Source: Archegozetes longisetosus (lineage: Eukaryota > Arthropoda > Arachnida > Sarcoptiformes > Trhypochthoniidae). From it: a stretch of 64,000 bases of DNA. Each line of letters opens with the position of its first letter. The first letter of the stretch is position 1. Location: positions 10,428,001 to 10,492,000 of the forward strand of contig JAEMBT020000005.1 of the NCBI GenBank assembly GCA_018873245.2, read 5' to 3'. Positions 11,302 to 22,950 of this stretch are shown in pieces. The notes below the pieces were generated by a model. That model had not been told where the DNA came from. It worked only from the letters and a program-made list of their open reading frames with translations, and searched no databases. Both the position numbers and the translations under genes were made by a program.

Positions 11302-12989
11302 GATTTCTTTCACTGCTTCCACTAATCAGCTTCTTCAATTTGAGTATTCATACTCAATGCTTTAATTGCTTCAACTGACCGTGCTTTTCTGCGTTTGTTC
11401 TCTATAAAGTTGGTGCAGTCATTTGGATAATTAACACATTAGGAATCACAACTTATTTAATAAGTGATTCTCTGTCTGGCCTCAATACATGTGCTTAGAG
11501 ATGCACTGTTTAATCTCTCAGATAAGCATACAAATACTGGCAGAGTGAGTCAAATTTTATTGATCGCATACAAGCACCCAACTTCCTTGAATGAGTATCA
11601 AACGACCTGAATGGCGGATAACTGTCTAAGGTGTCCACTCATTCGAATTGTGACTATAGCAAAAAGTCGCTTAAAATCCTGTCCGAAGTATAATGCATAA
11701 TGCTATCACTCAACATACAGCGCTTCATAAAACATCAATCAGTCGAAGACTTTACCGAATAGTATCACTTTAAAAGGTAACACACCGATAAATCTCATCT
11801 CATGTTGTCTTCTATGCGTAAAGAAGTCAACCTAACATTGGTTTTATTCGCGGCATAAAAATCATTTAACTTATGTCGGAGTCTGCACAGTGCAGTCTAT
11901 GTTTACCCCACCGCTGTAGGATAGTTTCCGTGACCGGCATTAGGATGTGTGACCACCTCACTAGCTGTGAAAGTAATACTGTAATAACGTCTAAGTTTCT
12001 TAATTAGACCTATACTGTAATACTTTTGTAACAACCTATATTTCTAAACTAATTTTCATAACTCACCTCATATGTAAACATTTATTGCTGATTTAGAGAT
12101 TACATTTTAATTGTACCAAAGAAATCTTCACATGCTTGTCTAAGCTGTACAAATTATGAAGACAGCTGATAATAAGCATATCTCAACTCTTAAAACCTGC
12201 CTAAGTATGTCCTAGTTATACAATCTTCCAATCTTAGTTAAATGTGCTATTAACCTTATAAGATTTAGCCTATCATTATAAAGTATTTTCCAATTTAACC
12301 CGCCTATTGTTCTTATAAAATGTCGAGTTTTTCCTGTGTTAAAATCCTATGAAATCTTATGAAATTGTATTGTGGTTTTATCATTATGTTCAATAAAGTG
12401 GTTATATTTTAAGTTTTGATTTCTTACAAGCTCCTATCAAAGATTTCAGACTTTACAATACTTCTCTTGTAGGGATGAGTTTGCTGTCACTCGCATGGTC
12501 TAAAGTTCTGAATAACTCTCACCCTGATTTGAATGAAAAAAGACATATAATGTAATTTTCAATTCTGAATCGGACGGTGAAAGTACTATGTTGCGATGTC
12601 AAGACGTTTCTGAGACGTGGAGCAAAAACATAGTAAACATAAACTTAATGTGTTATAGCTTCGAATAGGTCCTACATCCAAATCAGAATGAGGATGACGT
12701 GCTTTTTATTTTTTTAGCTTCTGATTCAAATGGTGAAGGTCCAATCTTCACTGACTAACTGTTTCATAGATACAGCATAAAGACTTAATCTAATCAAAAA
12801 TGACATTCTCTGATGACCAGCCAATTAAAAAATGCAACCCAAAGAGCATTAGACATAAATAAATGGATTTTAGTGACATCATCTTCCAGTCGGCTTGGTG
12901 CATTGGTTAGATTTATTGATTTTTATGCAATTTGGATTGACTGTCTTTTTTCACTAATTTATGCTATATCTCCGAAACTTTTAGTTATC
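11301..12989. other. Intergenic, nothing recognised
   Basis: No supportable gene or transposon end. Two short stretches (around 12570 and 12720) could each encode an acidic Ser/Asp/Glu-Gly motif, but the frames are not continuous. Confidence 0.35.
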
Positions 12990-14023
12990 TAAGGTGACGA
13001 AGTCAAAGACTGGTAAATGCAGAAAAAAATTTGGCCTCTATAAAATATTGTGAATGCAGAAACTTTTTAGTTTCTGTTTTTCACATACAATTTTTGTTTA
13101 TTTTTCTTCTTCTTTTCCTTCTCCTTTCTTTGTCTCAATTCTTAGAAAAGGAGAGGATGAAGCTGCTGTTCTTAATCAAACGCAGCTGTGGAATTTCAGA
13201 AGAAGAGTTTTTATGGCTCTGTTTTGATAAACAGAGCCATAAAAACGGGGTGCCTGGGAACTCATTAGTAAAAATATTTCATGTGTCGTCAATTGGGACA
13301 ATACATGAAATGACCAATTACTAAGAAAGGATGGTCAACGGTCAACACCGTTCGGCCAATCTCACATAAAAATCCGGCGATCAGGCATGGACTTAACTTT
13401 AAGCCATTGCCTTAATTTTCTCATATTTAAAGTCATGTTCGAGTCCAAAATCGGCACTCGCAGACATTTTTTGGTCTAAAATCTATATATCTGTATTTTG
13501 TTATTTAAATAAAGTATTTTTTTTTCATTACATTTGTGTTTTTTTAATCTGTGCTTAACTTGTGTTGCCGTGTGTGAGACTCAAGTAGTGTGTGAAAGTG
13601 TGATCAACCAGAGTTTACCTTCACGTCTCACGCAAGGATTATAAAGAAGCTTGAAAACGCTCTTTGCAATCACAATATCCTATAAGAGTTTCAATTTTAA
13701 AACAAATTTTATTTACAATCTTTATTTTTTAAAATCTTGTACTTTTTCTGGGATTCTACTGCATAAAATAACTCGTTATTGCTTTTTATGAAATCATAAA
13801 ATTCGGAATGTCATTGAAAAATTAAATCGTATCCATATTTCTGCTTTTACTAAACTAATGTTCATTAGATTACGTTCAGCAGTCCAAAGGTTTTGCATTT
13901 CAATAAACGGTCTTTCAACATAATCGTTACAAATAGATAAATCTTAAAATGTGTGATATTTTCTGTCCCGCAAAAGGTGTATGCGGGATACAGCTCTTAA
14001 ATGCGAGACACTTGGTCACCTTA
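12990..14023 (-). mobile_element. hAT element with perfect 8-bp duplication
   Basis: Terminal inverted repeats (TAAGGTGACGAAGT at the left, complement TAAGGTGACCAAGT at the right) are flanked by identical 8-bp duplications TAGTTATC (12982-12989, 14024-14031). On the minus strand, about 13960-13770 encodes a hATC-like dimerisation segment (YVERPFIEMQNLW, then SLVKAEIWIRFNFSM) close to that of the element at 49298. Most of the transposase is missing and stops are present, so it is inactive. The perfect duplication suggests a younger insertion than its neighbours. Confidence 0.9.
13207..13246. repeat. Perfect 18-bp inverted repeat, 4-nt loop
   Basis: Arms GTTTTTATGGCTCTGTTT and AAACAGAGCCATAAAAAC are exact complements around TGAT. 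It lies inside the hAT element at 12990-14023. A second, weaker inverted pair (ATTTCATGT...ACATGAAAT) follows at about 13277-13312. Confidence 0.95.
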
Positions 14024-14031
14024 TAGTTATC

Positions 14032-15246
14032 GCATCTTCGGATATTCACTATTCGCTTTAGATTTTTTTGCGATTAAAGTGATTCAAGTTTGCTGAATTC
14101 AACTCTGGAAAAACATGTTATATATATTAGTATTCTGCACTTTTGTGTCATATTTCAGACCTCTGACCCATCTGCAAGTATGTCTCAGGAATACTGTAAA
14201 CGTTTAATTGAAGTAATTTCATGGATACCGTGATAGACCAACAGCGGATCTATTTGTAGCCATTAGAGTATTGTCGATTTTTCCGTTATAGAATCGTTGT
14301 CTATTCGGTACATATTAAAGAAAGTAAAAGTCAATAAAATAAAATTGAAATATCAATTATAATTTTAAAATCAATAAACAAATTCAATGATTCATTCTCA
14401 ATGTTTCAAATTACAAAAACTGTTTTACATAAAGCATTCAAAGTTCTCAAGACACTGCATTATATTTTATTTTTTAACACAAACGTATTGCAATAGATTA
14501 ACTCTAACTAACTATAAATGCCTAAAATTTTTATCCTTTACTAGTTGCCTTTGATTTAATGATTGTTATATATATTTCTGAATCAGAGGTAAATTTCGTG
14601 AGTGAAGTTCGAGCTGTAATGACGTTGGTTGGTCCTAGAGCTGTCAATTAATTAAAAATTCTTGAAAAATGATAGAATGGGCATAACTTTTTGAAATGGG
14701 TGTTTCTGAGGCTGAAGTTTCAAATTCAAGTTCTACATTCAATACTGTTTTAGAAAATGTATATAAAGTTGAAAAAACATGGTACGTTTTTGAGAGTTCA
14801 CCCAGTATTTAAGTTGGTGTTTCATATTCATAGTCATTTTTAATTATCTTCCAAGTCTAGAACCAACTTTTCTCTTACATAAGATTTAGCCCATACTATG
14901 GTAACTCGACTTAATTAAGCTTGATAAAAAAAATCGGATGGGGCGGGGTTCAAATAAATTTTTGGAATGACTTATTTCTTCCGTAGACTCCATTATAAAT
15001 TTTTCTTCTAAATTAATTGAGATGTTATTGTGATACTTTAGGAGTATATGTAAAAGGTTATGATCTTGAGAATGAGGTAATATTCGAAAAAAAATCTCTC
15101 ACAATATAGAGGTGTGACTACCTTTTTAATTTTTATTAAAACGTGATTATTCTTGTAAACCTTCAATTGTATGTTGATGACTGATATAAACTCAGGCATA
15201 AGCCATCAAATGGACTATAAGTTTGTGTGAATATATTGTTATATGA
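14032..15246. other. Intergenic, nothing recognised
   Basis: AT-rich sequence with no coding frame or transposon end that I can support. Confidence 0.4.
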
Positions 15247-16430
15247 ACAGAATTTCGCCGCGATGAAGAAATGGCTCCTTCGAGAACTACTCTGAATTAG
15301 TGAAGAGCATTGGTCTGAAATCTTGAGCTTCAAGCTCGAGCTTCTATAAGCGCAGCTCAAAATTATCGAGCTTTCAGCTGCGCTTCGGTCAAATTTGGTC
15401 TGATCTGCGCTTGTACTAAGAAGCTCGGGTCCAAGCTGCGAGCTGCGCTGCTGAGCTTATGTTAAAAATTAAAAAATAAAATAATGAGTAGTAATCTTTT
15501 AACAAGTGTTTATTTCAAGTTATAATGAAGTATTTACGCAAAAATATATTAATTTTGATCGTAAAGTTTGAAGAATGAATTCAAATTTCGACATCGGTGT
15601 CACTTATCAGTAATTGTGTGTCTTCTCATTGTATTTCATTTTCCTGTCACGTTGAAAACAGTTTCAAACAACAATTTTCTCTTATTTTGAATAATTATCA
15701 AAAATTATTTGAGATTATTTTATTTCGAATATAAAAAAATTTGAGCAGCGAATAAAAATAATATTGCTTTTAAGGCTGAAAACATCTTTGATTTTCTCTT
15801 CAAATAAGCAGTTACTGCATTAAATTTCAGTTTAAAGTGAAAATTATTTTGAAAACAATAATTCATAATTCAGAAATGTATCTCATCACTCAATTCGATA
15901 GATCTAATTTAACACCTAATTTGCCAACATACGAGAAGCAATTCAATAAACATTACTATTTTACAGTTAATACTGTTTTTTCACTTTATTAAATAAATCG
16001 GCTTCAAATGAGCTGAGCTCAAAGCTAAACAGCTTGAGCTTGAGCTTAAGCTTGGGCTGCGCTTCTTCATCATAGCCTGAGCTTGAAACTTGAGCTTATA
16101 AGCTCAAAGTCAACTAAAATTGAGCTTTAAGCACAGCGCAGCTCAAAGTGCAGCTCAGCTCACAGCTAGCTTATGCTCTTCACTACTCTGAATGATGTTC
16201 CGAATAATAATGCTTCAGTTTTGAATATAAATGTTTACCAAAAAATCTTGATGAGAAGATCGATTTATTTCAACCTTACTTTTGATTGGATTCATAGTTT
16301 GATGTATAGATGGTATATAAATATAGCCAATTTTCCATATGTTGATAAAACCGATATTTCACAAGTTTCAGTCACCGATCATGAGATAAACTCTCTTATT
16401 GTAAATCCTACTGACTCCTGCATATTATGA
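15247..16430 (+). pseudogene. Unidentified ORF split by a hAT MITE
   Basis: If the MITE at 15298-16185 and one copy of its 8-bp target duplication are ignored, a single frame of about 95 codons runs from 15247 through the target site and on from 16194 to a TGA at 16428-16430. Residues across the junction are PSRTTLNDVPNNN. The frame ends with FPYVDKTDISQVSVTDHEIN. It has one ATG (MAPSRTT) before the insertion. I do not recognise the protein. It could be an exon of a dead gene or a chance frame. Continuity across the precise insertion point is the only evidence that it was once coding. Confidence 0.35.
15298..16185. mobile_element. AGCTC-rich hAT MITE
   Basis: The 888-bp element has short terminal inverted repeats (TAGTGAAGAGCAT / ATGCTCTTCACTA) and perfect 8-bp target duplications CTCTGAAT (15290-15297, 16186-16193). 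Both subterminal zones are dense in GAGCTT/AGCTCA hexamers on both strands, whereas the middle is ordinary AT-rich sequence. There is no transposase frame, so it must depend on an autonomous hAT elsewhere. Confidence 0.9.
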
Positions 16431-16540
16431 GTCGAATACATTAAATTATGTAAACAGTACACATATCTTTTGTCGATATTGATAGAGCCAATTAGGATTA
16501 GAAGGATAAAAAGATTTTGAGCAATTTAACTGAGAGTATA

Positions 16541-16922
16541 TACCTCACGACAAAAAAATCCGGAAAAAGTAAGTGTAAAGTTTACAATGAAAATTACAAT
16601 ATTTTGACCTAAAATTTACCACAAGAATGCATTTGATTCTAATTATTACAACTAAAAAGAAATAACGAATTAACTCGGTCTCCCTCTGCAGCTATACACT
16701 TTTCAATGTGTCTTTTCATACTTTTGTAAAACGACTCCTATACTCTTAATTATAAATTGCCTCATATTTTGTTCATTTTCGCGACACACAGTTAACATTT
16801 TTTTGGTTCTTCTTTCTTAATAATATCATTTATTATTCTTCATAGGCTTTCAATCAGGTTGGGGTCCGAAAATTAATTCTGAAAATATGCCACTGGTTTC
16901 CGGATTTTTTTGTCGTAAGGAT
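16541..16922 (-). mobile_element. Deleted Tc1/mariner-type element
   Basis: Terminal inverted repeats share ACGACAAAAAAATCCGGAAA and are flanked by TA on both sides. The minus strand retains the C-terminal part of a Tc1-type transposase in broken frames (segments resembling ...LNPIESLWRII... and ...RRIEKCIAAEGD...). It is a 382-bp non-autonomous derivative. Confidence 0.8.
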
Positions 16923-18209
16923 TATAGCATGTCAAGTTATAATCTAAAACTTCAAAATTTTATTTTTGCAGGATATTTATCATCATATCAAAATTTGGTT
17001 GATTAATTTCGATGAAAACGATAAGAACATTAATTTTCTAGAAAATTTTCGATATGTTTCAACAAGAATTTTCAATTATTTTAATAATTTTTATATTCTA
17101 TTTGAGTTACCAATTATGCAGATAGAGTAGTCAATTATTCTAATAGAGTTCAAGTTTGGACTTAATGAAAATTTATTTGAAATTTATGCCGAATGCAAAG
17201 CATAGAATTAAGATTTACATAAGATTTCAAGATAGTTTGAAATTCTTCACTTTCAATTAAGAATAGAATTTTGAATCGGAAATTTTTTCATTTGTCAACT
17301 ACTCAATTCATTTCTTATCAATGTTTTGTCCAGAATTAAGATTTAGCAGGGCATGAGATTTCATGTTATGAATTGGTTTGTATAGAAAGATGTTATCCAT
17401 TCAAAAGCTTCTTTATTAAATCATTACTTTGAATCAGCGAAGTGAACTCTTCAGAAGATTACAAGAGCAGTCGTTCAGAAATAAAAACAATAGACTTTCA
17501 TTATGAACGAAAGGGCTTCACTGGTAATAACTAGAGATTTTACTCTAGTAACAGAGATCAAAGTTATGTACTACTTCATAAATCTAATCAATAAATTTAA
17601 TTATATCATAGATCTGAAGCGATAGGCATTAATAACTATAATTTTATCCTACATTTATGTGAATATTACTTATATTTCTATTTATATTTATCATATATTT
17701 AATTGTTCAAGATTGAATTAGAATTAGTTCAATATATACAAACATCGCTTTTATACTGAGATAAATGCATTTTGAAAGTAAATATCAACCCATAAAGTCA
17801 TTAAATAAAAATATTTTTCAATCTTTATTACGAAAAGTGAATTTCAATATTAGTTAATCCAATATTTGTTTAAAATACTCATAAATAGGTAATATAATTT
17901 AAGCATAAATTAGGTTAGTCAACAAATGATTTTCCAAACTTTATTCGATTGCTGAACATGTCATGAAAAATTGCAAACTGTTGAAAGCGGGAAATACAGA
18001 AAACCAATTTATTCAAAAATTTTATAATTATTGTCTATCAGATTTAATAGAAATATAAGCTTCCCATAAAATAGACCCTCAAATTTAATATTCTTTTTTA
18101 AAAGATTACAATAAAATTGACTTTAATTGTAGTAAATGAGACTTTGGTTATTTATTTTCGTCAACGAATGTCAAAATTGATAAAGATTGCCTATTATATC
18201 TTATGAGTT
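16923..18209. other. Intergenic, nothing recognised
   Basis: AT-rich, with no gene or transposon end supported. Confidence 0.4.
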
Positions 18210-18364
18210 TTAAATCTCATCAAATTTTGAAAACTTCAGAAAGGAATTTCCAATTGGAACATTGGATTTTGTCAAATTCTTTCCACTATTATTGCCGGTT
18301 TTCATTATAATGCATAAAATTATGAAGAATATAGAAATACTTATTGAAAGATTTATAAGTATTA

Positions 18365-19814
18365 TCAAAAGGTATATATTTGGATATTTTCAATAAAAGT
18401 ACCCAAAATATATGGTAAGAACAGATTAAGAATGTCAGCAGAACACAGTGTAATACCACCGATTTCGTTCGTGACGTCAAAATGTTGACCAATAAAAGCA
18501 TATATAGAAGGAATGATAGCAGAGAATCCAAAACCCATTATTGAACTTCCAATAAATAAAATAGTTATTGAGTCTTGCCCGAAAAATTGAACATTTATTC
18601 CTACGAAAAGAATCAGGAAATGATATGCAATCATGTGTTGAGGTCTCATTTTAGTTGAGATTAAAGCACTGATGCCCAGACCAATAGTATAAGAAAGAGC
18701 AGATGCGGAAACGATTTCTACAGATTTACTCGCAGTCAATCGGAGTGTAATGAACTGATAATAAGTTGCACTTATATCTAAGAATATAGTTTCTGAAGCG
18801 TTATAAAATGCATAAAAAACTAAGACTAATGTTATGAATAACTTTCGTGGACTCTCTTTGCTATTGAAAAGCTTTATCGATTTGCTTTCACTGTTATTTT
18901 TTGTATCTGCAGAATGAATTTTGTATCTTTTAACCAAAAACATGGTCATCATCAGAATAGGCCCTAAAGTGAAAAAAGTCCAAAATATGTTTCGATAAAA
19001 TTATCAAGTAAATACCCATAGTTTGCAGGATTCCAACGATAAGAAATGGCTTCTTTAGTTTAGATCGTCTCTCAATTTCAGCCAATGCTATATTGGTTTT
19101 TGGAAATGTAGTTGAGTTCGAAATATAAGTCTCATTTAGATAGTTTACATGTTCACCAGTTAGGTATGGCCTATCGATGAGTGGACCAAAAATAGCTCCG
19201 ATTCCATACATGAAATGGGAAAGTTGTAGTTGTGGTGCGCTATTTTGTTGCCAGATCTCAATCAGCCACACATTAACCACATTATTCAAATTTCCGGCAC
19301 AGAAGCCAAAAATCAAAGTGAGTAAATATAAATTCCATAAATATATCGAGTATGGTATTGAAGCAGTCGAAATTGCCATCAATGTTATCAGGAGAATTAA
19401 TGTGATTTGTCGATTCAGGTATTTGTATATAAGTCCACCTAATAAGAAAATTGCATTCATAAATCTTAAATGGGTTTTCAATTAATCTAATCATTAACTT
19501 ACAAAGTGCACCCGACATATACCCAATATTGACAAAAGTTGTAATTAAAGGAATATTATCTATCGTTGTGTTTAAAATATGCTTTAAATCTACATATGCC
19601 GGACCAAATGTTGAATAACTCATTCCCTAAAATTATTGATTTAAGTGGCAAGGATTCACAAAAATTACTAAGTATTATCGTGAACAAGAAAATAATTATT
19701 TTTGCAACTTACGAATATAGTGTTCATTATGCCTAAAATAATCGTATAAGCAGATTTATCCCAATAAGAACATTTGTCTCCATAATTCAGGTTCTCATTT
19801 TTTTCGACTGACAT
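18365..19814 (-). CDS. MFS sugar-transporter-like protein (MFSD4B-type)
   Basis: Four exons read on the minus strand: 19814-19713, 19626-19503, 19438-19016, 18963-18365. Phases 0, 1, 1 join cleanly to about 415 aa, and the introns are 86, 64 and 52 bp. Diagnostic stretches include MSYSTFGPAYVDLKHIL (helix 1-2 loop), GYMSGALCGLIYKYLNRQ spanning an exon junction (MFS motif-A position), NVVNVWLIEIWQQNSAPQLQ and SHFMYGIGAIFGPLI. These resemble the sodium-dependent glucose transporter 1 / MFSD4B branch. About eleven helices are encoded. The frame stops at TGA soon after PYILGTFIEN. A good candidate for helix 12 (ISIFFIILCIIMK) follows in another frame at 18343-18210. The end may therefore be frameshifted, or an exon boundary was missed. 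Expected role: plasma-membrane transport of a sugar or similar solute. The substrate is not shown by the sequence. Confidence 0.78.
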
Positions 19815-20910
19815 CCTATTTTTTTATCAATTTTTTTATGTAAGTTTGTATTAAGCAAAATGTAAGCTAAATAATGACTATGATTGCAAATAAATTTTAT
19901 TAGTTGGCATGTAACTGAAAAACTAGTTTAAAGAATTCATTTTTAAAAATCTAATTATTTGTTCCTTTTCACTTGTGTATTGGTTGTCGGAAGCTAGAAC
20001 TAAACCTTTATTACGACGATTATTAAGAAGAAATGCAGCCACTTTTACACATGAAACTGATGCTTCAAATGCATAAGCTTGGAAATCCAGACGATATTTA
20101 TTACTGGAATTATCACTCGATAAATATAATAAAAATAAATAGCTCAGAATGTATTAGGCTGTCATTATGTATTTGTCCGTACAAGCGAGCGGATATCGAG
20201 AGGCGTGGGGTTGATATTTCTACCCAAGAGTTAGTCAATTCCGATCCGGTTTGAAGCTGGAAAAAGACAATCAAAGGGAACACATATATTTGACAAATAA
20301 AAGTTCCTAATAATATACTATTCCATCAAATAAAGTTGAAAACATTTCGAAAATATAAACCTATCTGTAAAGAATTTTTATTTACGTACTTTAAATTTAA
20401 GTCAATATTGAAGTTTTAAAAAATGTTAGAACTCAACTATTAATGAGTTTAATCGATAATTCTTAATCAATAACATTTCAAAATAGTCCAGTGAGTTTCA
20501 TTTGCAAAATAAGTGCTTTTCAAACAGATTAAATCAACAAATAATCATTCATTTTTAAATAATTGAAGAATGACCAATCTCTCATAATCTATCGTAGATT
20601 GTTTTCATAAAGGTTTTCTCTGTTGTATCAAAGATATATACTATATAATATTTAATGTTTCTCACATTTGAAGAAATAACACAAGTTTAGCTTGTTATTT
20701 TTTCAGATTATGATATCTACCTCCCATTTGAAAACAACTTGAAAAACTTCCCTGAAGTCTTTATGAATTATTTCGAAAGAATTCTGACATGATAGACTTA
20801 ATGGAACATAAGAAAACTATGATTTAGAAACTGTGATTTCAGGAATTAAGTCTGATATATGTGTTACTACTTATTTTGATTAAAATCGCTAAAAACAGAG
20901 ACATAGAACA
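19815..20910. other. Intergenic, nothing recognised
   Basis: Contains the presumed promoter region of the minus-strand transporter gene. No clear TATA box or other site was picked out. Confidence 0.35.
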
Positions 20911-21029
20911 GTATTCTGAGTTCTGTTTTAAGCTCGATCTCGACATTCAAGTTAGACTTAGTGCAGTCGAATTTTGCATTTCAAGTCTAACTTGAGTCGA
21001 GATTGAGCTTAAAACAGAAATCAGAATAC
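20911..21029. repeat. Long hairpin, about 48-bp arms
   Basis: A nearly perfect inverted repeat. The left arm begins GTATTCTGAGTTCTGTTTTA and the right arm ends as its complement, TAAAACAGAAATCAGAATAC. The arms differ by about two bases and a 2-bp indel. The loop is about 22 nt. There is no coding content. It may be a tiny foldback MITE or a hairpin RNA source. Confidence 0.9.
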
Positions 21030-21466
21030 GGCTCATAATGTAATAAGCGCATCAGACAATCATCGAGTCCACCAAAAATTAGTCATAACAGCAGTGCGAG
21101 TTTGACTGAAACTCAGGTTCAGTTCGTTGAAAGTCAGACCCTTTCACTTAAAATCTCATACGACTCGCAATGAATTGGAATAAAACTTTTCATAAATGAT
21201 TACATCTCAGATTAGATTACACCATTAATAAAGTCAAGTGCCATTAATGCTGCAAAACAATAACATATCTATTGAGCGCTTTCAAAAACTTTTAGTAGTT
21301 AACAAGCAAATTCAATGAATTGAATATAGTGCTAGTATTGGTTGTACCGGAGAGCAATGTCGTTTTTTTTATTAAACACAAAATCAATTAAGTTTTTTTG
21401 CTATTAAGTTTAGCTATTAATAAGAATTAAATTTTACTGCTAATTGTTATATGGTTTGACGGGGTC
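21030..21466. other. Intergenic, nothing recognised
   Basis: No gene or repeat supported. Confidence 0.35.
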
Positions 21467-21724
21467 TGACTTAACCTCCGACCTTGGGAGATCGTTGTCT
21501 AGCTCTACCGGCCTTCCCGAACGATGACCCTCTGAGAGATCAACAACGCCTGATCGGAGCTTCTTGAACTAACGCTGGCATTTGCGCATATCTAATACAT
21601 TTCCATAAACACGACAAATGTTTTGGTGGCCTCCGTGTCCTTACTTCTCTTACGGAACTCATAGAGCATACAATGTCGTATATGGATCTCTTCGGTATTA
21701 TCGTCAGACATTCTTGTTGAAAGA
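21467..21724 (-). mobile_element. Mariner transposase N-terminal fragment
   Basis: Minus-strand frames give IRHCMLYEFRKRSKDTEATK, then, after a frame break, pieces matching the mariner helix-turn-helix region (a SDxALLISQ stretch and GRP...ELDND...EVxxDP-like ends). The DDE domain is absent and the frames are shifted. It is a 5'-only relic. Confidence 0.75.
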
Positions 21725-22668
21725 ACTGAAAAACTTTCTGTTGTCAAAAAATTGATGGCAAATAACGCCTCTTTAGATTAATGAATGAAATTCATTTGAA
21801 AACAAAAGAAAACATGCCATAAATAACATTTACATTTGATTTACAAAAAGACGACATTACTTTCAGGTACCCCCAATATTTGAAATGTTCTACACAGACA
21901 TACATACTGACAGAAAATGTTTAAACAAAACCTTAGTTCTGGATCAGAGCTATTCGTAAAAAATTGCTAACATTAGGACTCATGCTAGGTAAAATTTGAA
22001 AAAATTTGCCGAGATACTTATAGTTCGGAAAGTACCTAATTTTTGTTGGCTATTTTTTATTTCATACCAACTATTGCATCAAAAGGAATAAAATTTCGAG
22101 AAGCTATTGCATACTAGAAATTTATTTTATTTGTTCACCTTATTAGGCAAACAAAAAATTGTCTAATTTTTAGTGGTGTGTTCGTATCCGTGTTTTAATC
22201 CATAATGCATTCATGTCCATCTAAAGTGCGAGCACACCCCATTATTGGAACAGATTGTATTTTTTAAACAGTTTTTTTATATCTATATGATAATGCATTA
22301 ATTTTTACAATAGTTTGAAACTTTTTCTATAATTTTTTCAATTTAATGATTGTCTTTTAACTTTTATAAAATTATAATAAAACATTTTTGTCATTTGTAC
22401 TGAATGATAAAATGTTCGTTAATAAATCTCAGTATAAAAGTTTTTAAATTAGTCGATTGGATATTTTTCCGCGAAAGATATCAATCATTTTTCCGATATA
22501 AGATGTATGACAAGAATTACAAAAAATTGAATTAAGTAAAACAAGAATTCATTTAATTATCCTTAAGCCATTTAAGATTATCAGAAGTTATAGAATTTCA
22601 AAGCAAGATCTTAGACGCTTGGGATTAGTCATTGCAAGCAGTGATCCTTTGAACTATAAAGTTTTTCG
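21725..22668. other. Intergenic, nothing recognised
   Basis: AT-rich; no gene supported. Confidence 0.35.
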
Positions 22669-22865
22669 TAGTGATGTATAGCTTAAGACTAAGAATAAGA
22701 CTAAGCAAAATAAGACGTATTAAAATCGTTTGGCTTAAGACTAAGACTAAGACAAATGAAATTTTTTTACATAAAATTAAGACTAAGACAAGAAAAACAG
22801 ATTTATATGAGTAAGACTAAGACAAAGACAAGACAAACTAAAAATTTTTAAGCCATACATCACTA
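22669..22865. mobile_element. Short hAT MITE made of AAGACT repeats
   Basis: The 197-bp insert has terminal inverted repeats (TAGTGATGTATAGCTTAA / complement of TAGTGATGTATGGCTTAA) and perfect 8-bp duplications GTTTTTCG (22661-22668, 22866-22873). Almost all of the interior is AAGACTA/AAGACAA units in one orientation, with two AT-rich breaks. Confidence 0.93.
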
Positions 22866-22950
22866 GTTTTTCGAGCAATTTATACAGCATTTTCCAAGAT
22901 TTAGAATAATCTGATCTAAAATTTCTGAAAATAGTTTATTTAAGTTGAAT

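Noticed and set aside
11099..11365. 88-residue ORF with long Ser-Leu run
   Set aside because: It is the (TC)n microsatellite read in frame; no flanking protein-like sequence.
13031..13324. 97-codon ORF with hydrophobic start
   Set aside because: Lies wholly inside the hAT element at 12990-14023, runs through the perfect hairpin and shows no domain.
15163..15360. Minus-strand 65-codon ORF
   Set aside because: Crosses the left boundary of the AGCTC-rich MITE and has no recognisable content.
18289..18531. Minus-strand 80-codon ORF as an alternative transporter ending
   Set aside because: Mostly overlaps exon 4 in the wrong frame; the helix-12 candidate is in yet another frame.
20033..20254. 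73-codon ORF near the transporter promoter
   Set aside because: No domain, no splice context and average AT-rich composition; likely chance.
22680..22860. AAGACT repeats considered as CRISPR or satellite
   Set aside because: No unique spacers, and precise hAT-like ends with 8-bp duplications show a MITE.
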